Made by a program: the position numbers and the translations under genes. The notes below the pieces were generated by a model. That model worked only from the letters and a program-made list of their open reading frames with translations. It ran no database searches and was not told the origin of the DNA. A stretch of 64,000 nt of DNA from Eimeria necatrix (Eukaryota; Apicomplexa; Conoidasida; Eucoccidiorida; Eimeriidae), in NCBI RefSeq assembly GCF_000499385.1, contig NW_013654478.1:1-64000 (forward strand), written 5' to 3'. The stretch's first letter is position 1. Every line of letters starts with the position of its first letter. Below, in pieces: positions 23,979-36,391 of this stretch.

Positions 23979-25276
23979 CTAGAGAGGGTCGTCGCCTATA
24001 AGGAAGTCAATGAGCATTCCTACGAGGTACACGTTGAGGCTGTCGCCGATCATGCGTCGGTGCTGCAGCTTGTCTTCAAACAGCTGCTGCTGCTGCTGCG
24101 GCTGCTGCTGCTGCTGCTTCTGCTGCCGCTGCTGCTGATCTTTGAGCGGGGCTGCGATGCTGAACCAAGAGGGGAAGCCGTGGAGGTTGAGCTGCTCCCT
24201 AACAGAGAAGAAGCGGCACCGCGTGCTGCTGGGCAGGAGGTCGTGCAGCTCGACAGTGCGCTTCTGCTGCTGCTGCTGCTGCTGCAGCAGCAGCTGCCTT
24301 GGGTTGTCCAGCAGCAAAATGCTGCCGTACTGGGCCAGGCAGCTCCTCCCATAGTTCCGCGTGAAGCAGCTGCTGCGCGTGCTGCTGCGGCTGACGAGGT
24401 CCACCATATGCCAGGACTTTCTTTTCTGCTCTGCACTTAACTCCAGCGCTGATAGCCGCTGCTGCTGCTGCTGCTCTTGCTGCTGCAGCTGCTCTTGCTG
24501 CTGCAGCTGCTGCTGCTGCTGCTGCTGCGGCTGCTCCTCTCCGGCAGCATCCGGTGAAGGGGCAAAGGCAGCCGGGTGCTCTTCGCTGAAGCTGCGCCAC
24601 TCGCAAACGCTGCTGCTGCTGCTGCAGGTGCTGCTGCTGCAGCAGGTGCTGCTGCTGCTGCGGGGAGGCAGCGAGTGCTCAAGAAAGGCCTCGAGGGGCC
24701 AAATGGGGCAGCAGTAAAACGCCTGTGAGGAGTAGAGCCCTGGGATCCGGTCCAGCGGCACTGGCCTCCTGCCGCTGCCGGCAGCAGCAGCTGCTGCAGC
24801 GGGAGCAGCAGCAGCAGCAGATGCTGCTGCTGCTGCTGTGTAAGGCGCCGCGTCCCGCAGCCAACGCGCGTACTGCCCGTCCGACGGGTGAGCCTTTCTC
24901 GCCAAGAGGAAGCATCTGCTGCGGCAGTTGGGGAGACCGAAGTGTATGGGATTGAGCAGCAGCAAAAAGACAGTTTCATAGTTTAGCTTATCTATGAGGG
25001 TCTGCAGCAGCAGCTCGCAGGCGTTGCTGCGCTCGAAGCCGGCGACGTTCTCCAGCAGCAGGAAGCGCGGCGCCGCCTCCGGAGGCAGCTGCTGCAGCAC
25101 CTGCAGCAGCTGCAGCAAACTGCTGCAGCGCAAGTCCCCACAGTCTGCCTTTAGCCCCCGACGGGCAAATGGCTGGCACGGCGGAGCCAGCAGCCACAGG
25201 GGCCCCCGCAGCAGCTGGAAGAAGGACAGGGGCAGCCGGCCAATGTCTGCGCTGAGGCACTTGGGGGGCCCCCCCT

Positions 25277-25310
<34 letters not shown>

Positions 25311-25856
25311 TTGTTCTGGCCGCTGCTGTTGCTGCTGCTGCGGAGCGCGGCAGAAGTTCCCGCGGTACACAGCGCATGCGGAGTCGCTGATGTCCACGGC
25401 TGCAACCACCTGGAAGGGAAGCCCCCCGCTGCTGCTGCTGCTGTGTGGTGCAGCAGCTTCGGCTGTTGCTGCTGCTGCTGCTGTTGTGTGGGGCTGTTGG
25501 TCTAGCAGGGGATGCACGCAGTAGCTGCTGCCGTCAAGAGGGATGTTTTGGGCAGTGAGTCCTTCGTAGCAGTCCAGCGGCGCAGAGCCGCTGCTGCCTG
25601 GGGCAGGAATGCCCTTGAGGCAGCAGCAGCCCGCTGCAGCTGCTGCTGCTGCTGCTGCTGCTTTCTTCGCAGAGCCGCTTCTGGGGCTGGTTTTCGGGGC
25701 CGGGGCCGGCAGCGGGGCCCCGCAGCAGCAGCAGTTGAGCTTCAAATTGTGTCTGGACCTGAAGAGCCTCAGTTTCTGGGCATGCAGGAGGCCGCAGTGC
25801 ATGCCCCCAATGCCGCTGTAGAGCTCCAGCACCTGCAGCGGCTGCTGCGCAGCCAT
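23979..25856 (-). CDS. Dnmt2/TRDMT1-type tRNA (cytosine-5) methyltransferase
   Basis: Intronless 625-residue frame. Dnmt2 enzymes use S-adenosylmethionine to methylate C38 in the anticodon loop of tRNA-Asp and a few other tRNAs. Motif I LELYSGIGGMH is at 10-20. Motif IV APPCQPFARRG has catalytic Cys227. Motif VI ENVAGFERS is near 269-277. Motif VIII RSRCFLLAR follows. The Dnmt2-specific CFT motif appears as SCFTRNYGR, and motif X near the C-terminus is GDSLNVYLVGMLI. The protein is much longer than typical Dnmt2 (about 390 residues) because Ala, Gln and Ser tracts and a Cys-rich stretch (40-80) are inserted between motifs; the motifs themselves are intact. The start is the only Met before motif I. 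A tRNA-Asp gene lies about 1 kb upstream. Confidence 0.93.
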
Positions 25857-26868
25857 TTCGGCAGCGAAGAGAAAACCAGATCCGATAAAACTGTATTATT
25901 ATGCTTGTGTGCCTTAAGGCACTCTTCTTGTGTTTAAAATTAAAAAGTGCTCAAGACTGCATACACTCCATTGGCGTGCCCATCGCCCCCGCAGAGCAGC
26001 AAACCGGCACCTCCTGCGCAGGCCAGAAGAAGACGTTTAGTCCGGAAGAATAAACTGAAGCGCTCAAAAAATATTAATTTAAACAAAAAACCGAGAAAAT
26101 AGATGGAAAAAGGTAGAAGACAGAACGAGGAACAGGAGGTGGGGCCCAGTCGCTCCGCAGCCTTTGAAGCGTTGGGCTCGGCTCGCCGGAGTGCACGGGC
26201 AGCTCGGGACTTAATGAGGCAAGAGCTAAGAAGACAAATTTCAAACAAATCAAATGAAATGCCCTCCTAAGAAGCTTACAAATAGGCAAAGAAGAAAGCC
26301 CCTGCGCACAGCCACACCTCTGGGGGCCCCCAGCCCGTGGAGGCCCTAGGTGTCCCACACAGTCAACTCCACAGCACAGGCTTTCCTTAGGCGTTCACCT
26401 TCTTTAGTAGAAAACCTTTTAATAAATTACTATTTCTTAAGTACAGAGAGTCTGCAGAAAGGCAGCAACGAGCTGTTTCGACTGCCTGCTCATGAGCCTA
26501 CACCCAGAGTCACCGACGGCAATCAACGCCACCGGCGCCGTCGTGGCGCCGGGAGGCCTTGTACATTTCCCAGGCTCCATCAATCTGCAGAAGATGAATT
26601 TAAATTTGTTAAGTTGAATTTAAAAAAGCACAAAATGGCAGTTTTGCTTCCTGGCTTTGGGGCTGAGTCTGTAATGCCCCTACAACTCCGTCGATGCCCG
26701 CCAAGCGGGGGACCCTCGTAGACAGAATTCACGCCTCCATCTGCAGATTCAAAGAACCAATTTGAGTTAGAAAAGACAATGTGTTAGCGATTTTAAAAAT
26801 TAAATTAAAAAAAGGAAAAAGAGTAGCTATTTAGAATTGTTGGAGTAGGAGTTCACTAGCTTGTCGAG
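25857..26868. other. Intergenic between Dnmt2 and tRNA-Asp
   Basis: Largely free of CAG tracts and AT-richer than its surroundings. A short GGGGCCC patch sits at about 26320. No gene is recognised. It should contain the promoter of the minus-strand Dnmt2 gene near 25860-26000, but no specific element can be identified. Confidence 0.5.
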
Positions 26869-26940
26869 TCCGAGATAGTATAGTGGCTAGTATTTCCGCC
26901 TGTCACGCGGAAGACCCGGGTTCAATTCCCGGTCTCGGAG
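26869..26940 (+). tRNA. tRNA-Asp (anticodon GTC)
   Basis: Begins TCCGAGATAGTATAGTGG and ends CCCGGTCTCGGAG (discriminator G). The 7-bp acceptor stem TCCGAGA/TCTCGGA is perfect. The anticodon stem TCCGC/GCGGA closes the loop CTGTCAC, placing GTC at 34-36 and C at position 38. The T-arm CCGGGTTCAATTCCCGG is perfect, and A-box and B-box promoter elements are in the expected places. There is no intron and CCA is not encoded. A T-rich stretch (TTGTTTTGTTT, about 26949) follows as a likely polymerase III terminator. C38 is the base methylated by Dnmt2 in other eukaryotes. Confidence 0.96.
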
Positions 26941-27371
26941 TTCTCTCTCTTGTTTTGTTTGACTTTGTTTGTCAGTGTTTTAAATTCATAGTTTGAGGTC
27001 TATTTTGTGCGCTCGCCTCTATCTCTTCGCTGCCGCTTGCCGCAGCAAAGCAGCAAGGTGCAACACACCGGCAGCACTGGCGGTTGACAGGGCAGCAGCA
27101 GCTGCATCAGTAGCACCGATTTTTCGGCAGCAACAGCAGCAGCAACAGCAGCAAGAACTACAGCAGCACGACCTGTCAGCAGCAGCGCCAAAGACAAGAA
27201 TTGAAAGCACCCAAAATTCATTTTCCGCTAAAATAGCGCCAGAAGCAAATGTCCGCTTCAGTGGAGGCTCCAGGGGGCCCCCCAGTACCCACAGGGGCCC
27301 CCGTAGGGCCCTGGGGGCACTTAAGGCCTCACATGGCCATAAGGTTGGTAGTAGGGGCCCCACTTGCACCC
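26941..27371. other. Intergenic, no gene seen
   Basis: Mixed DNA with CAG tracts at 27090-27190 and a GGGGCCC-type patch at about 27275-27360. No recognisable gene. It includes the downstream flank of tRNA-Asp and the 3' side of the RING/PHD gene. Confidence 0.5.
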
Positions 27372-28152
27372 CTATCGTGCCACACTTCTGCTGCTGCTGC
27401 TGCCGCTGCTGCTGCTGCTGCTGCTGTTGCTGTTGCTGATGCTGCTGCTGCTACCGCTGCTGCTGCTTCTGGCTGCCCCGTTTCGGGCTGCTGGGCTGAC
27501 AAAATAGCGGCAAAGCAGAGCCTGCACGCCGCCGTGGTTTCGAACTGCAGTGCCCCGCCGCTGCTGCGGCGAATTTACCTGTCTCAGCTGGCGCTGCTGC
27601 TGCTGCTGCTGCTGCTGCAGTGGACTTTGGGCGGCATGGGCGTTCGATGCTGGCGCTGCAGCGCCCCTTGAGGGTCCCAGCATGGGTGAGACTCGCTCAG
27701 ATTGTTTTCGTTCCTGTTCCTGCTGCTGCTGCTGCTGTTGGTGACTTCTCTCTACGGGTGTCCCCAGAATTCTAAGGCCAGCTTCAGTACTGCTGTTCCG
27801 GTCGTTGCTGCTGCTGCTGCTGCTGCTGCCGCTGTTCCTGCCACTGTTGCGGCTAGTGCTCTTGCTGCTTCTTCCGCTGTTGCGGTTTGCCGCGAGACTC
27901 CGGCTGGGAGAAGTCACATCGCTGCTGTCGCTGCCATCGCTGTCACTACTGCTACTGCTGCTGCTGCTGCTGCTGCTGCCAGTGTTACTGCCGCTGCTGC
28001 TGCTGCTGCTGCTGCTGCGCACAATGAAGTCGCGCAAGTCAGAGGAGTCGTCGCTGCAGCTCTCTGTAGCGCTGACCGAAGGCCTTCGTTGTCTTCTCAC
28101 AGTTCGCAAGCGACGTGCAGCGCGCACGGGGGTTCTGCGGCAGTTGCTGCTG

Positions 28153-28185
<33 letters not shown>

Positions 28186-28915
28186 TTGCTGCTGCTGCGA
28201 GTAACCCTCCTACCCCGCGCAGCAGCGCTGGGCCTGGAGTTGCTGTTGTGCGCAAACACCTCGAAATCCACGTGTGCAATGCTGCTGCTGCTGCTGCTGC
28301 TGCTGGTACCAGTAGCCGCAGCAGCAGCCCGTTCACCTACAGCCTTTTTGACCTTTTTCCTGGGTCTTGCTCCAGGCGCGGGGGCCGCCTGCGCAGCGCT
28401 GCTGCTGCTGCTGCTGCGCGGCCGCCTGGAGCTTTGCTGCCTCGTGTTTGTCTGCTGCTGCCGCCTGAGCCTGCGCTGCTGCCTGCGCTGCTGCGGCTGC
28501 TGCTGGCGCTGCTGCTGGCGCGCATCTCTTTGCTGCTGGCACCTGCTGCAGCGCCATTCCCCCTCAGGCACTGCAGCAAGCGGCGGGGAAAGGCAGTAAG
28601 TGTGAAAGGCACCGTCGCACTCATCGCACAGCAGCAAACAGCTCCAGTCATCGTCGCGGCCGCAAACTTCGCACCCCCCATCCGATCCCAACGATCCCGA
28701 TCCCGATCCCGATCCCCGACGCCGCGGCTGTGGGGGCGGCAGCGGCACCTCTTCCACTAGCTGCAGGCCTATCAAGCAGCCATCCCCTGCTGCAGCAGCT
28801 GCTGCTGCTGTAGGCTCAGCTCCTGCTGCTGCTGCTGCTGGAGCTGCGCCTTCGGCACTGCTGCCTCCCGGCTTGGGCTGGCAAGCGGCGACAATACCCA
28901 GCGAGGCGCCGCCCG

Positions 28916-28948
<33 letters not shown>

Positions 28949-30691
28949 CACTCTTGACTGCAGCATTGCTGGGGTCCTTCTTTGCAGCGGTCCCAAGGGT
29001 TTCTTGTGTTGTAGCTTTGCCGTTGCTGCCGCTGCTGGCAGCAGCTGCAGCAGCAGCAGCAGCAGCTGCTGCTGCTGCTGCACTGACCCGCCGGCGAACA
29101 ATGGTAGTGAATGCTGTAGAACATAGCGGGCACCTGCTGCTGATCGACGCCCATCTGCAGCAGCAGCAGCAGCAGCAAAAGTACGCAATTGTGTGAGACG
29201 GCAATAGTACAGCAGCCACAGCAGCAGCAGCAACAAGCTTACTTGTATAAGCAGGCGAAGCAAAAAAGGTGGCAGCAGGTGGGAAGTGAGGCGATCTCCT
29301 GCTGCTGCAGCAGCAGCTCTGAGCATATGACGCACAGCTCGTCGCGTAGGTCTACCCGCAGCACAGCAGCAGCAGCAGAGCCCCAGCCTGCTGCTCTCCT
29401 ACTGCTGCTGCTGCTGCTGTTGCCGCTAAGCCTACGGGCAGCAGCAGCACCTCCCAAGGAAGCGCCTGCTGCGTGTGCAGTCGCATTTCCAGCAGCTGGC
29501 GCTGCAGATGCTGCAGCACCCGGGGCAGCAGCTGCTGCTGCTGCAGCCGGCTCCCCACTGCTGCTGCTCGCAAAGTCCTGCAGCAGCACGGCAAATAGCA
29601 GCAGGCGCCCTCCACCCATCAGCAGCAGTAGCAGCAGCAGCAGCAACAGAAATGACAAGTCGCCCGCAACGAGAACTTGGAGTGGCAGCAGCAGCACCAA
29701 CAGCAGCAACATTACCTCTGCGTTTGCTGCATCAAGCAAGTCGAGTATGTCTTCTCCCCACTCCACGCGAAGCCACGAGTAGTCCTGCTGCTGCTCTGGC
29801 TGCTGCGGTGGCGGTTGCTGCTGCTGCTGTGGCTGCTGCTGCTGTCCGCACTGCTGCAGGGGATTGACTTGCTGTGCTTGGCGGCTGTATTGCTGCTGCT
29901 GCAGAGGTTGCTGTTGCAGCGCTCGCAAGCCCTGCTGCTGCTGCTGCTGCACAGTAGATGCTGCAGGGTCTGTTGAGAGCCTCTGCGGTGTCGCCGCTGC
30001 CCGTGGAAACCGCTGCTGCTGCAGCAGCCGCTGTTGCTGCTGCTGCTGCTGCCAGGCTGAGTATTGCTGTTGCCGGTGGCACTGCTGCTGGACGGAGTAC
30101 CGCTGCGGCTGCTGCTGCTGCTGCCGCCGGTGGGGAGCAGGGGGTGTCGACGGGTCCGCGCAGCGCAGCGCAGGTCCTGTGAAGCTGCCACTGCTGGCGC
30201 TGCTGCTGCTGCTGCTGCTGCCAATGCTGCCACTGCTGTCGCTGCTGCTGTTGCTGCAGCTGTTGGTGCTTTGCTGCATGCTGTAGGTGCTCCATACCCT
30301 CCGAGGCTTCGCCCACTGAGCCTGCGCAGCCGTTAATGTTTGCTGCCAGACGCGCGGCTGCTGCTGCTGCAGGCGCTGTTGCTGCAGCCCGTTCTGTAGC
30401 TGCTGCAGCTGCTGCAGCGGCTGCTGCACCTGTTTCTGCTGTGCGAATGGCCACTGCTGCTTCTGCTGCTGGGGGAACACATTCTCACGCAGCGGACTGC
30501 CTTGCCGCTGCTGCTGCTGCACTTCCGAGTTAAGGCCCCGCAAGACGCTGCTGCCGCTGCTGCTGCAAAGTCCAGCCCCCCAAAAATTTCTGTTGTTGTT
30601 GCTGCTGCTGCTGCTGTTGTGTTGCTGGTGGTGGCGGGCGACGGCGTCAAGCAGTGCAAGAGGAGGGTTCCTCGACTGGACTGATGATGTC

Positions 30692-30729
<38 letters not shown>

Positions 30730-31299
30730 AGGTGGCTGCTGCTGAAGAGATTGCTGCTGGAAATACCGAGATGCTTCCAGGGCACTGCTAGAATTGCCGT
30801 GTTGCTGCGCCTGCTGCTGTTGCTGCAGCGGCCATGGCTGCTGCTGCTGCTGTGGCAGCTGCTGCTGCTGCCGCCTTGCCGGCGCTGCACTTTCCTCAGA
30901 GGCGCAGGATATCCTGTAAGCCTGCCGCTGCTGCTGCTGCTGCAGTTGAGGCTTCTGCTCGGAGGGCCGCTGCATAAAAGGTGAAGGCGCTATATGGGAT
31001 CCCGTGCTGGCAGTTGGAGAGAAACCGTTTTGCTGCTGCTGCTGCTGCTGCTGCTGGTTTAGGCCCTTCGGCAGCAGGCCCATAGCAGCAGCAGCTTCTG
31101 CACAGCGCAAAGTGCGTGGGGTCCCTGCACCCTTGCTGCTGCTGGTGCTGCTGCTGCCGTTGCCGCCGCTGCTGCTATCGCCGCTGCAGTTGCTGCTGCT
31201 GCTACTGTTTCCATTGCAGATGCTGGATATTGGCGTTCGCGTATCCTCCATGGAGGAACCAACCTGCAGCTGCTGCTGCAGTTTTACGCACTGCTGCAT
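27372..31299 (-). CDS. RING finger plus PHD finger protein, Gln/Ser-rich
   Basis: Three-exon model: 31299-29716, 29577-29243 and 29154-27372, giving 1233 residues with frame kept. A C3HC4 RING finger spans the second junction: ELCVICSELLL and CCHLFCFACLYK before it, WASISSRCPLCSTAFT after it. Joining requires donor AA/GTAAGC at 29242 and acceptor CTGCAG at 29155. A PHD finger follows (CEVCGRDDDWSCLLLCDECD, HTYCLSPP, WRCSRC). RING followed by PHD is the order in PHRF1, a nuclear E3-type chromatin and transcription factor; that identity is inference. About 530 Gln-rich residues precede the RING and a Ser/Arg/Asn-rich tail follows the PHD. The first intron (29715-29578, 138 bases) is an open in-frame Leu-rich stretch bounded by GTAATG and CTGCAG, so it could be read as exon by mistake. 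Confidence 0.8.
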
Positions 31300-32845
31300 C
31301 AGCTCTACAGCTGCAGACCTTCATGAGGTGCTGCTGCTGCTGCTGCTGCTGCTGTCTGACCCATATAGTGGCGTTAATGGTGCACAGCGAGAGCAGCAGC
31401 AAAGGCGCTCTTCTTGCGCTGGCCTGCTGAAGAGCAGCAACCGCAGCAGCGCCATCGGCCTTGATGCTATTGCGGAGGCCGCTGCTCCTGCCGCTGCTGC
31501 TGCTTCCGTCGCCGCCGTTTCTGCTGTGACCAGGTCGCTGGCAGCTGCCGATTATGGTGTTATTCCTGCTGCTAAGGGCGTGATCTTAATGCGTGCGTTG
31601 CTCTTGTGTTGCTGCTGCCGACTTGCTGTCTGGTTGTGGCAGCAGCACCAGGGGAAGCGGCAGAGGCAGCAGCCCAGAATTGGCCAAGCCCCTCAAGCTG
31701 AGTGCAGCATGACGTAAAGAAGCAGCGAATGAGACTATTGTTCTGATCTGAGACGGAAGGCAGCCTCACGCAGGGGCAACAGCAGCAGCAGCACCAGCAG
31801 CAGCAGCAGCAAACCGCGTCTGGTAAGGGTTACAGCAGCTTAAGTTGCTGTGAGGCCTTCGAAGAGCGGGCACACGGTAAAAATCAGTAATGAGTATGAG
31901 CGCAAAAATCATATTGTTGCAATTCGGTGGAACTTGCTGGGGGGTGGTGGGGTCGTTGCCGCTGAGGCTGCTGCTGCTGCTGTTGCTGGCTGCGCTCTGC
32001 CTGCTGCTGCTGCTGCTGCGATGGCGGTGGCGGACGCATGCTCCTTTGCATGCATGCATACAGTATGGGTAAAGTCTCACGAGACTGTGAAGGAAAACAC
32101 GAGCGACATTTTAGTCCAGCAGCGAGTTCGGGGAGCTGCTGCAGCAGTAACAAGAACGCTGCAGCAACAACAGCAGCGAGAACGGGAACGGCAGCAGCTG
32201 CTGCAGCCGCTGTGCAGTTTCAAGTGTCCAGCTCACAGCAACACATTCTCTAGCGGCGAAATTGCCATTTGACTCTCGCGGTGCGCCGCCGCCGCAGGAA
32301 CCCCCGCTGCCGCTGCTACTGTTGCCGCTGCTGCTGTTACTCCTGCGGCTGCTGCAGTCGCGTCGGCCACAGCTGCAACAGAGTGGATCGCAGCTTCACA
32401 CCCTGTGCAGCAACACAGCGCCGACAGCAGCAGCAGCGGACTGCGGCTGCCAAGTCTTCAGGGCGAGCTTGCGTGTTGCTGCTGCTAGAGGCTGCTGCCG
32501 TTAGTTACTTCTGGTGCTGCAGCAGCTGCGCCGCAGCAGCAAGAAGCCATTGGGGGCAGTTTCATTCTTGGGTCGTGGGCAGCAGGTGTGGGCTACCCCA
32601 CTGCGGCTGCTGCTGTTGCTGCTGCTGCTGCCGTAGAAGAGGAAATCTTTGTAGCACTGATGCCAGACACAAGAGGTAGGCCGTGGCCATTCGCAGTAGC
32701 AGCTGCTGCTGCAGCTTCTGCTGCTGCTGCCTGTGCTGCTGCTGCACTTTCGCTGTAATAGCAGCGGCAGCAGCTCCAACGGGCACTGCATGCGCACTGC
32801 TTCCGGAGACTTGCTTCTGCTGCTGCCGCTGCTGCTGCAGGTGGT
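31300..32845. other. CAG/CTG-rich intergenic DNA, no confident gene
   Basis: Repeat-rich DNA between the divergent RING/PHD gene and the Lys/Ser-rich gene. Frames on both strands give Ala, Gln, Ser or Leu/Cys runs. A single ordinary-looking patch at about 31830-31940 is too short to assign. The segment 32660-32845 may hold a 5' exon or intron of the plus-strand gene that follows. Confidence 0.4.
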
Positions 32846-32998
32846 GTGTCTGCCTTAGCGGGGGTAAAGCCCCTGGCCTCTGTTGCTGCAGCAGAACAGC
32901 GCAGCAGCAGCAGCCGAAGCGGGGGCAAGAAGAAGAGCCACCATCACCACAAGAAGCGCCGCCGCACGAGCAAGCACAGCCACCGCAGCAGCAGCAGC

Positions 32999-33031
<33 letters not shown>

Positions 33032-33439
33032 GAAAATGAGCAGGAGGAGGAGCTGCCTTTTTTCATGATGGACTCCACCATTCGTGCTGCAGTGGCCGAG
33101 CGGAAGAAGCAGCAGAAGCAGCAAAAGAAAGAAGCGAAGCGGCAGCAAAAGGCAGCAAAAAAGGCAGCAAAAAAAGAGGCCAAGCGCCTCAAGAAACTTC
33201 AGAAAAAGGGGAAAAAAGATGAAGCAGCAACCAGCAGCAGCAGCAGCAGAAAGCGCAAGAGGGAGAGAGATAGCAGCGACAGCAGTGGGGAGGACAGCGA
33301 CAATCCCCGCAAGAGCCCGAAGTCGCCGAAGCAGCAGGTGGTTGCTGTTGCTGCTGCTGTTGCCGTTGCTGCTGCTTTTGTTGCTGTTGGTGCTGCTTTT
33401 GTTGCTGCTGTTGCTGCCACCTGTGCTGCTAGTGGCTAG
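32846..33439 (+). CDS. Lys/Ser-rich, probably nuclear protein of unknown function
   Basis: The frame opens after a CTGCTGCTGCAG acceptor-like site at about 32840 and encodes KKKSHHHHKKRRRTSKHSHR, a long Ser run, then EQEEELPFFMMDSTIRAAVA, a Lys/Gln/Ala-rich charged helix and a tail with RKRKRERDSSDSSGEDSD and PRKSPKSPK. Clustered basic signals alternating with acidic Ser-rich segments are typical of nuclear and splicing-associated proteins, but I recognise no domain. Coding potential looks real up to KSPKQQ (about 33340). The remaining Val/Ala run is (GTT GCT)n and is probably intron beginning at GTGGTT; a further exon could start at about 33485. The start may lie upstream. Confidence 0.5.
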
Positions 33440-33679
33440 GACAAGGGAAGTGTGCTTGCTGTGCTGTGCGGCGTTGCCCCGCAGGACTAAAAGGCGGCCT
33501 CTGCACAGCAGCAGCAGCAGCAGAGAAAACAGCAGCAGGGGGAATTCACGGACTACTGCGGAGGCGGCAGCAGCAGCAACGGCGATCATAAAGCATCAGC
33601 AACAGGAAAGTGCTTTATTTTCGACGTTAGAAGAGCCGTTTGTTAAATTCTCGCCGATTTTTAATGCCAGTGCTCTTGC

Positions 33680-33935
33680 CTGGCCAGCTAGCTAGCTGAC
33701 TGGCTAGCTACTCTTGTTCTTGGGAACCAGCTGGCTGGTCGCATGGCCAACTGAGTAGCTAGCTAGCCAGCTACCAAGCTACCTAGCTGGCTAGCTAGCT
33801 AGCTAGCTGGCCAACTACCTAGCTGGCTAGCTAGCTGACTAGCTAGCTGGCTAGCTAGCTGGCTAGCCAGCTAGATAGCTAGATAACTACCTGGCGAGTT
33901 AGTTGGCTAGCTAGCTAGCTAGCTCTATATTTAGG
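33680..33935. repeat. AGCT/CTAG tetranucleotide island
   Basis: About 250 bases of degenerate GCTAGCTAGCTGG-type repeat, with interruptions such as CCAACTACCTAGC. The unit is self-complementary, so the island reads alike on both strands. It contains no long open frame with a known motif. Confidence 0.85.
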
Positions 33936-34925
33936 AGTCTGATCTGACGTGCGGCTCGCGAAGGGGAGGGAGCTGGCCGTCGACTTTGTTCCGGGGCTGC
34001 GCGCTCCACTGCCTGCTGTTGCTGCGTTGCTGCAGCAGCAGCGGTGCTACTGTTGCTGCGTTGCTGCAGCGGCAGCGTTGCTGATGCAGATGCACTAGAT
34101 TCTTGTCTTGGGTTGGTAGCTGCAGCAGTGGCCTGCTGCTGCTGCAGTCTTTGTGCTCTCCAGTTAGCCGTTGCTGCGTTTTGCTTCGGCTCCCCTGCGT
34201 GCTTTTTTGCACGGCAGGGGGAAGAGGCTCTGCTGCTGCTGCTGCTGCTGCCGCTGTGGCAACAGCAGCTGCCGTCGCGACCGTGCTTGTAACGCAGCTC
34301 GCACGCATGCCGATCCGAAGAAGCCGCAGCAGCAGCAGCAGCAGCAGCAGCGAGGGTGTTGGCTGCTGAGGCTGTTTGCTGTCACCGTTTGCGCTGCGTG
34401 CGAGCTTTGGCTCCTGCTGCTTCTTTGGCTTGTCCTGCTGCTGCGGGTGGCCTCACAGCCAGCAGACAGCGCCTGTGGTCCTGCTGCAGGCGGTTCCTGA
34501 TTGCTGCTGAGCAGCAGCAGCAGCAGCAGCAGAAAAACAGACGCAGATTCATTTTTTGGGGTTTGCTGCGTGGGAGCCTGTGCAGCAGGTTGTGTTGCTA
34601 TCTAATGCTGCTTCTGAACTTCGTGGCAGTGCAGCTGCACTTAACTAGTGGAGTGGCGGCAGTGCGCCGTGAAGCAGGTGCATCATAGGGGGCCCGGGGG
34701 GTCGCAGCAGCAGCAGCAGCAGCAGCAGCAGCCACAGCAGGCAGACACACATAGTTAGATACCCAGAGATAAGTCAAGAGAGGCGCAGGACGCACAGAGG
34801 CGACTAGGCAGGAGGAGAGCAGAAACAGCATCACCGCAGCAAACATGAGCAAACGCGCAGCAGCAAACACGAACTACTGGGCAGGAGCCCTGGGTCTGCT
34901 GCTGCTGCTGCTGCTGCTGCTGCAG

Positions 34926-35003
34926 CCTGCTGCTGCAGCCTGCTGCTGCAGCCTGCTGCTGCAGCCTGCTGCTGCAGCCTGCTGCTGCAGCCTGCTGCTG
35001 CAG
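34926..35003. repeat. 13-bp minisatellite, six copies
   Basis: CCTGCTGCTGCAG is repeated head to tail six times without error. The 13-base period shifts frame at each copy, so no single-residue run results; the minus frame cycles through Ala, Gly-Cys-Ser-Ser-Arg and Leu-Gln blocks. The unit equals a CTG tract closed by PstI-like CTGCAG, the same string that ends many introns in this window. Confidence 0.9.
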
Positions 35004-35181
35004 CAGCCCCAGGGCCCCAAGCCCTCCAGCCTGCCTGCCTTTGAAGGCACAGTGGCTGGAGAGCCTCCTTAGGGCTCCATGTGGGGCCCCGCGATGGGGG
35101 GCACCGGGCGCCCCGCTGGCAGTGTGGGGCCCCAGTTTGTGGTTCGCTGGGGTGCAACGGTGTTATGGCATTTGGCTGACT

Positions 35182-35217
<36 letters not shown>

Positions 35218-35658
35218 GGACTGAACTGGTGCTGGAAGACGCGTCCAGGCAGTGCTTTGGAAGGCAAGTGCTGCTTAAATGTGGGCGTCTTCTTTGTGCT
35301 GCACTTCGTGCTGTTTAAATAATTGCTTTTTGCAGAAGCTGCAACTTTCTAGCTCTAGATAAGCCTTAGGACACGCAGCAACTGTTTCCTGAGCATGGGC
35401 GAGGGCGAGCCGCACAGAGAGTGACGCGCACGGAGGCTGCGCCTGATTGGGAGCGCTGAGGCCACGGATTTGCTGCTGCTGCTGCTGCTGCTGCTGCCGC
35501 GGCTGCACTTTGCTTGTGGGTGGTGGTGAGGCTTCAGAAGCGGTGGAAGGTGCCGGTGTCGGTGTTGATGCAGCTGCTATTGCTTGTGCTGGTGTCATGT
35601 GGGGCTTGACTTGGTGTGGCTGGCTGCTGCCGCTGTTGCTGCTGCTGCTGCTGTGCTG

Positions 35659-35795
35659 CTAGTTGTTGCGTGCCAGATCTGTGTCTATTCTTACAAATCG
35701 GGCGATGAGAGCGAATGGGTCCAGTAGCCTCGAGAAGAAGCTAATGGGAGAGCTCGCGGCGCTTGTGGATCCCTTGCTGTTTTCGTAGCTGCTGT

Positions 35796-35835
<40 letters not shown>

Positions 35836-36357
35836 ATCGGCTGACGACGGCAGGGGTGCGCTCTCGGAACCGCCAACGGGCTGAGAGGGGATCACGACGT
35901 TATAGACGTAGCCGCTTCCCGGCGCTGCTCCTGCTGCCGCTGCTGCTGCTGCGTCGTACCCATACCCGTCTGTCGTCATTTGCCCAGCAGCAGCAGCGGC
36001 AGCAGTAGCGGGAGAGGGTATCGTGGGTGCCATTTGGCCAGTAGTGGCTGCTGCTGCGGCCGCGTCGCCGGCGTTGGCGGACGGGACGGGTGCGGACGTC
36101 TGAAGCAGCTGCATCTGCTGCTGCTGCTGCTGCTGCTGCCAGTGGGCAAAGGCAGCAGCCTGCGGCGCCTCCAGCCCCAAGTCCCGCTGGTTCAACGCAT
36201 GCACCAGCTCCACAGCTGCATGTGCGTCCACAGTGCCCCCACTGGCCACAGCAGCTTTCAGCGGCGGCAGCGGCGCTGCTGTCGACAGCAGCACGTCTCG
36301 TACTTCCGCGGCCGTCAGGCTGGGCCGTTCAGCCCACACCAGCGCCGCAATGCCTGC

Positions 36358-36391
<34 letters not shown>

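Larger units (their letters stand above)
33440..35658. other. Intergenic with AGCT island, CAG tracts and a minisatellite; no confident gene
   Basis: Contains the AGCT/CTAG island at 33680-33935, CAG/CTG tracts at 34010-34360 and 34500-34740, the 13-base tandem repeat at 34926-35003, and a GGGGCCCC patch near 35080-35135. The ordinary DNA at 35280-35600 gives a minus-strand frame with a Thr/Pro-rich start and no known domain. This side faces the 3' end of the subtilisin gene. Confidence 0.45.
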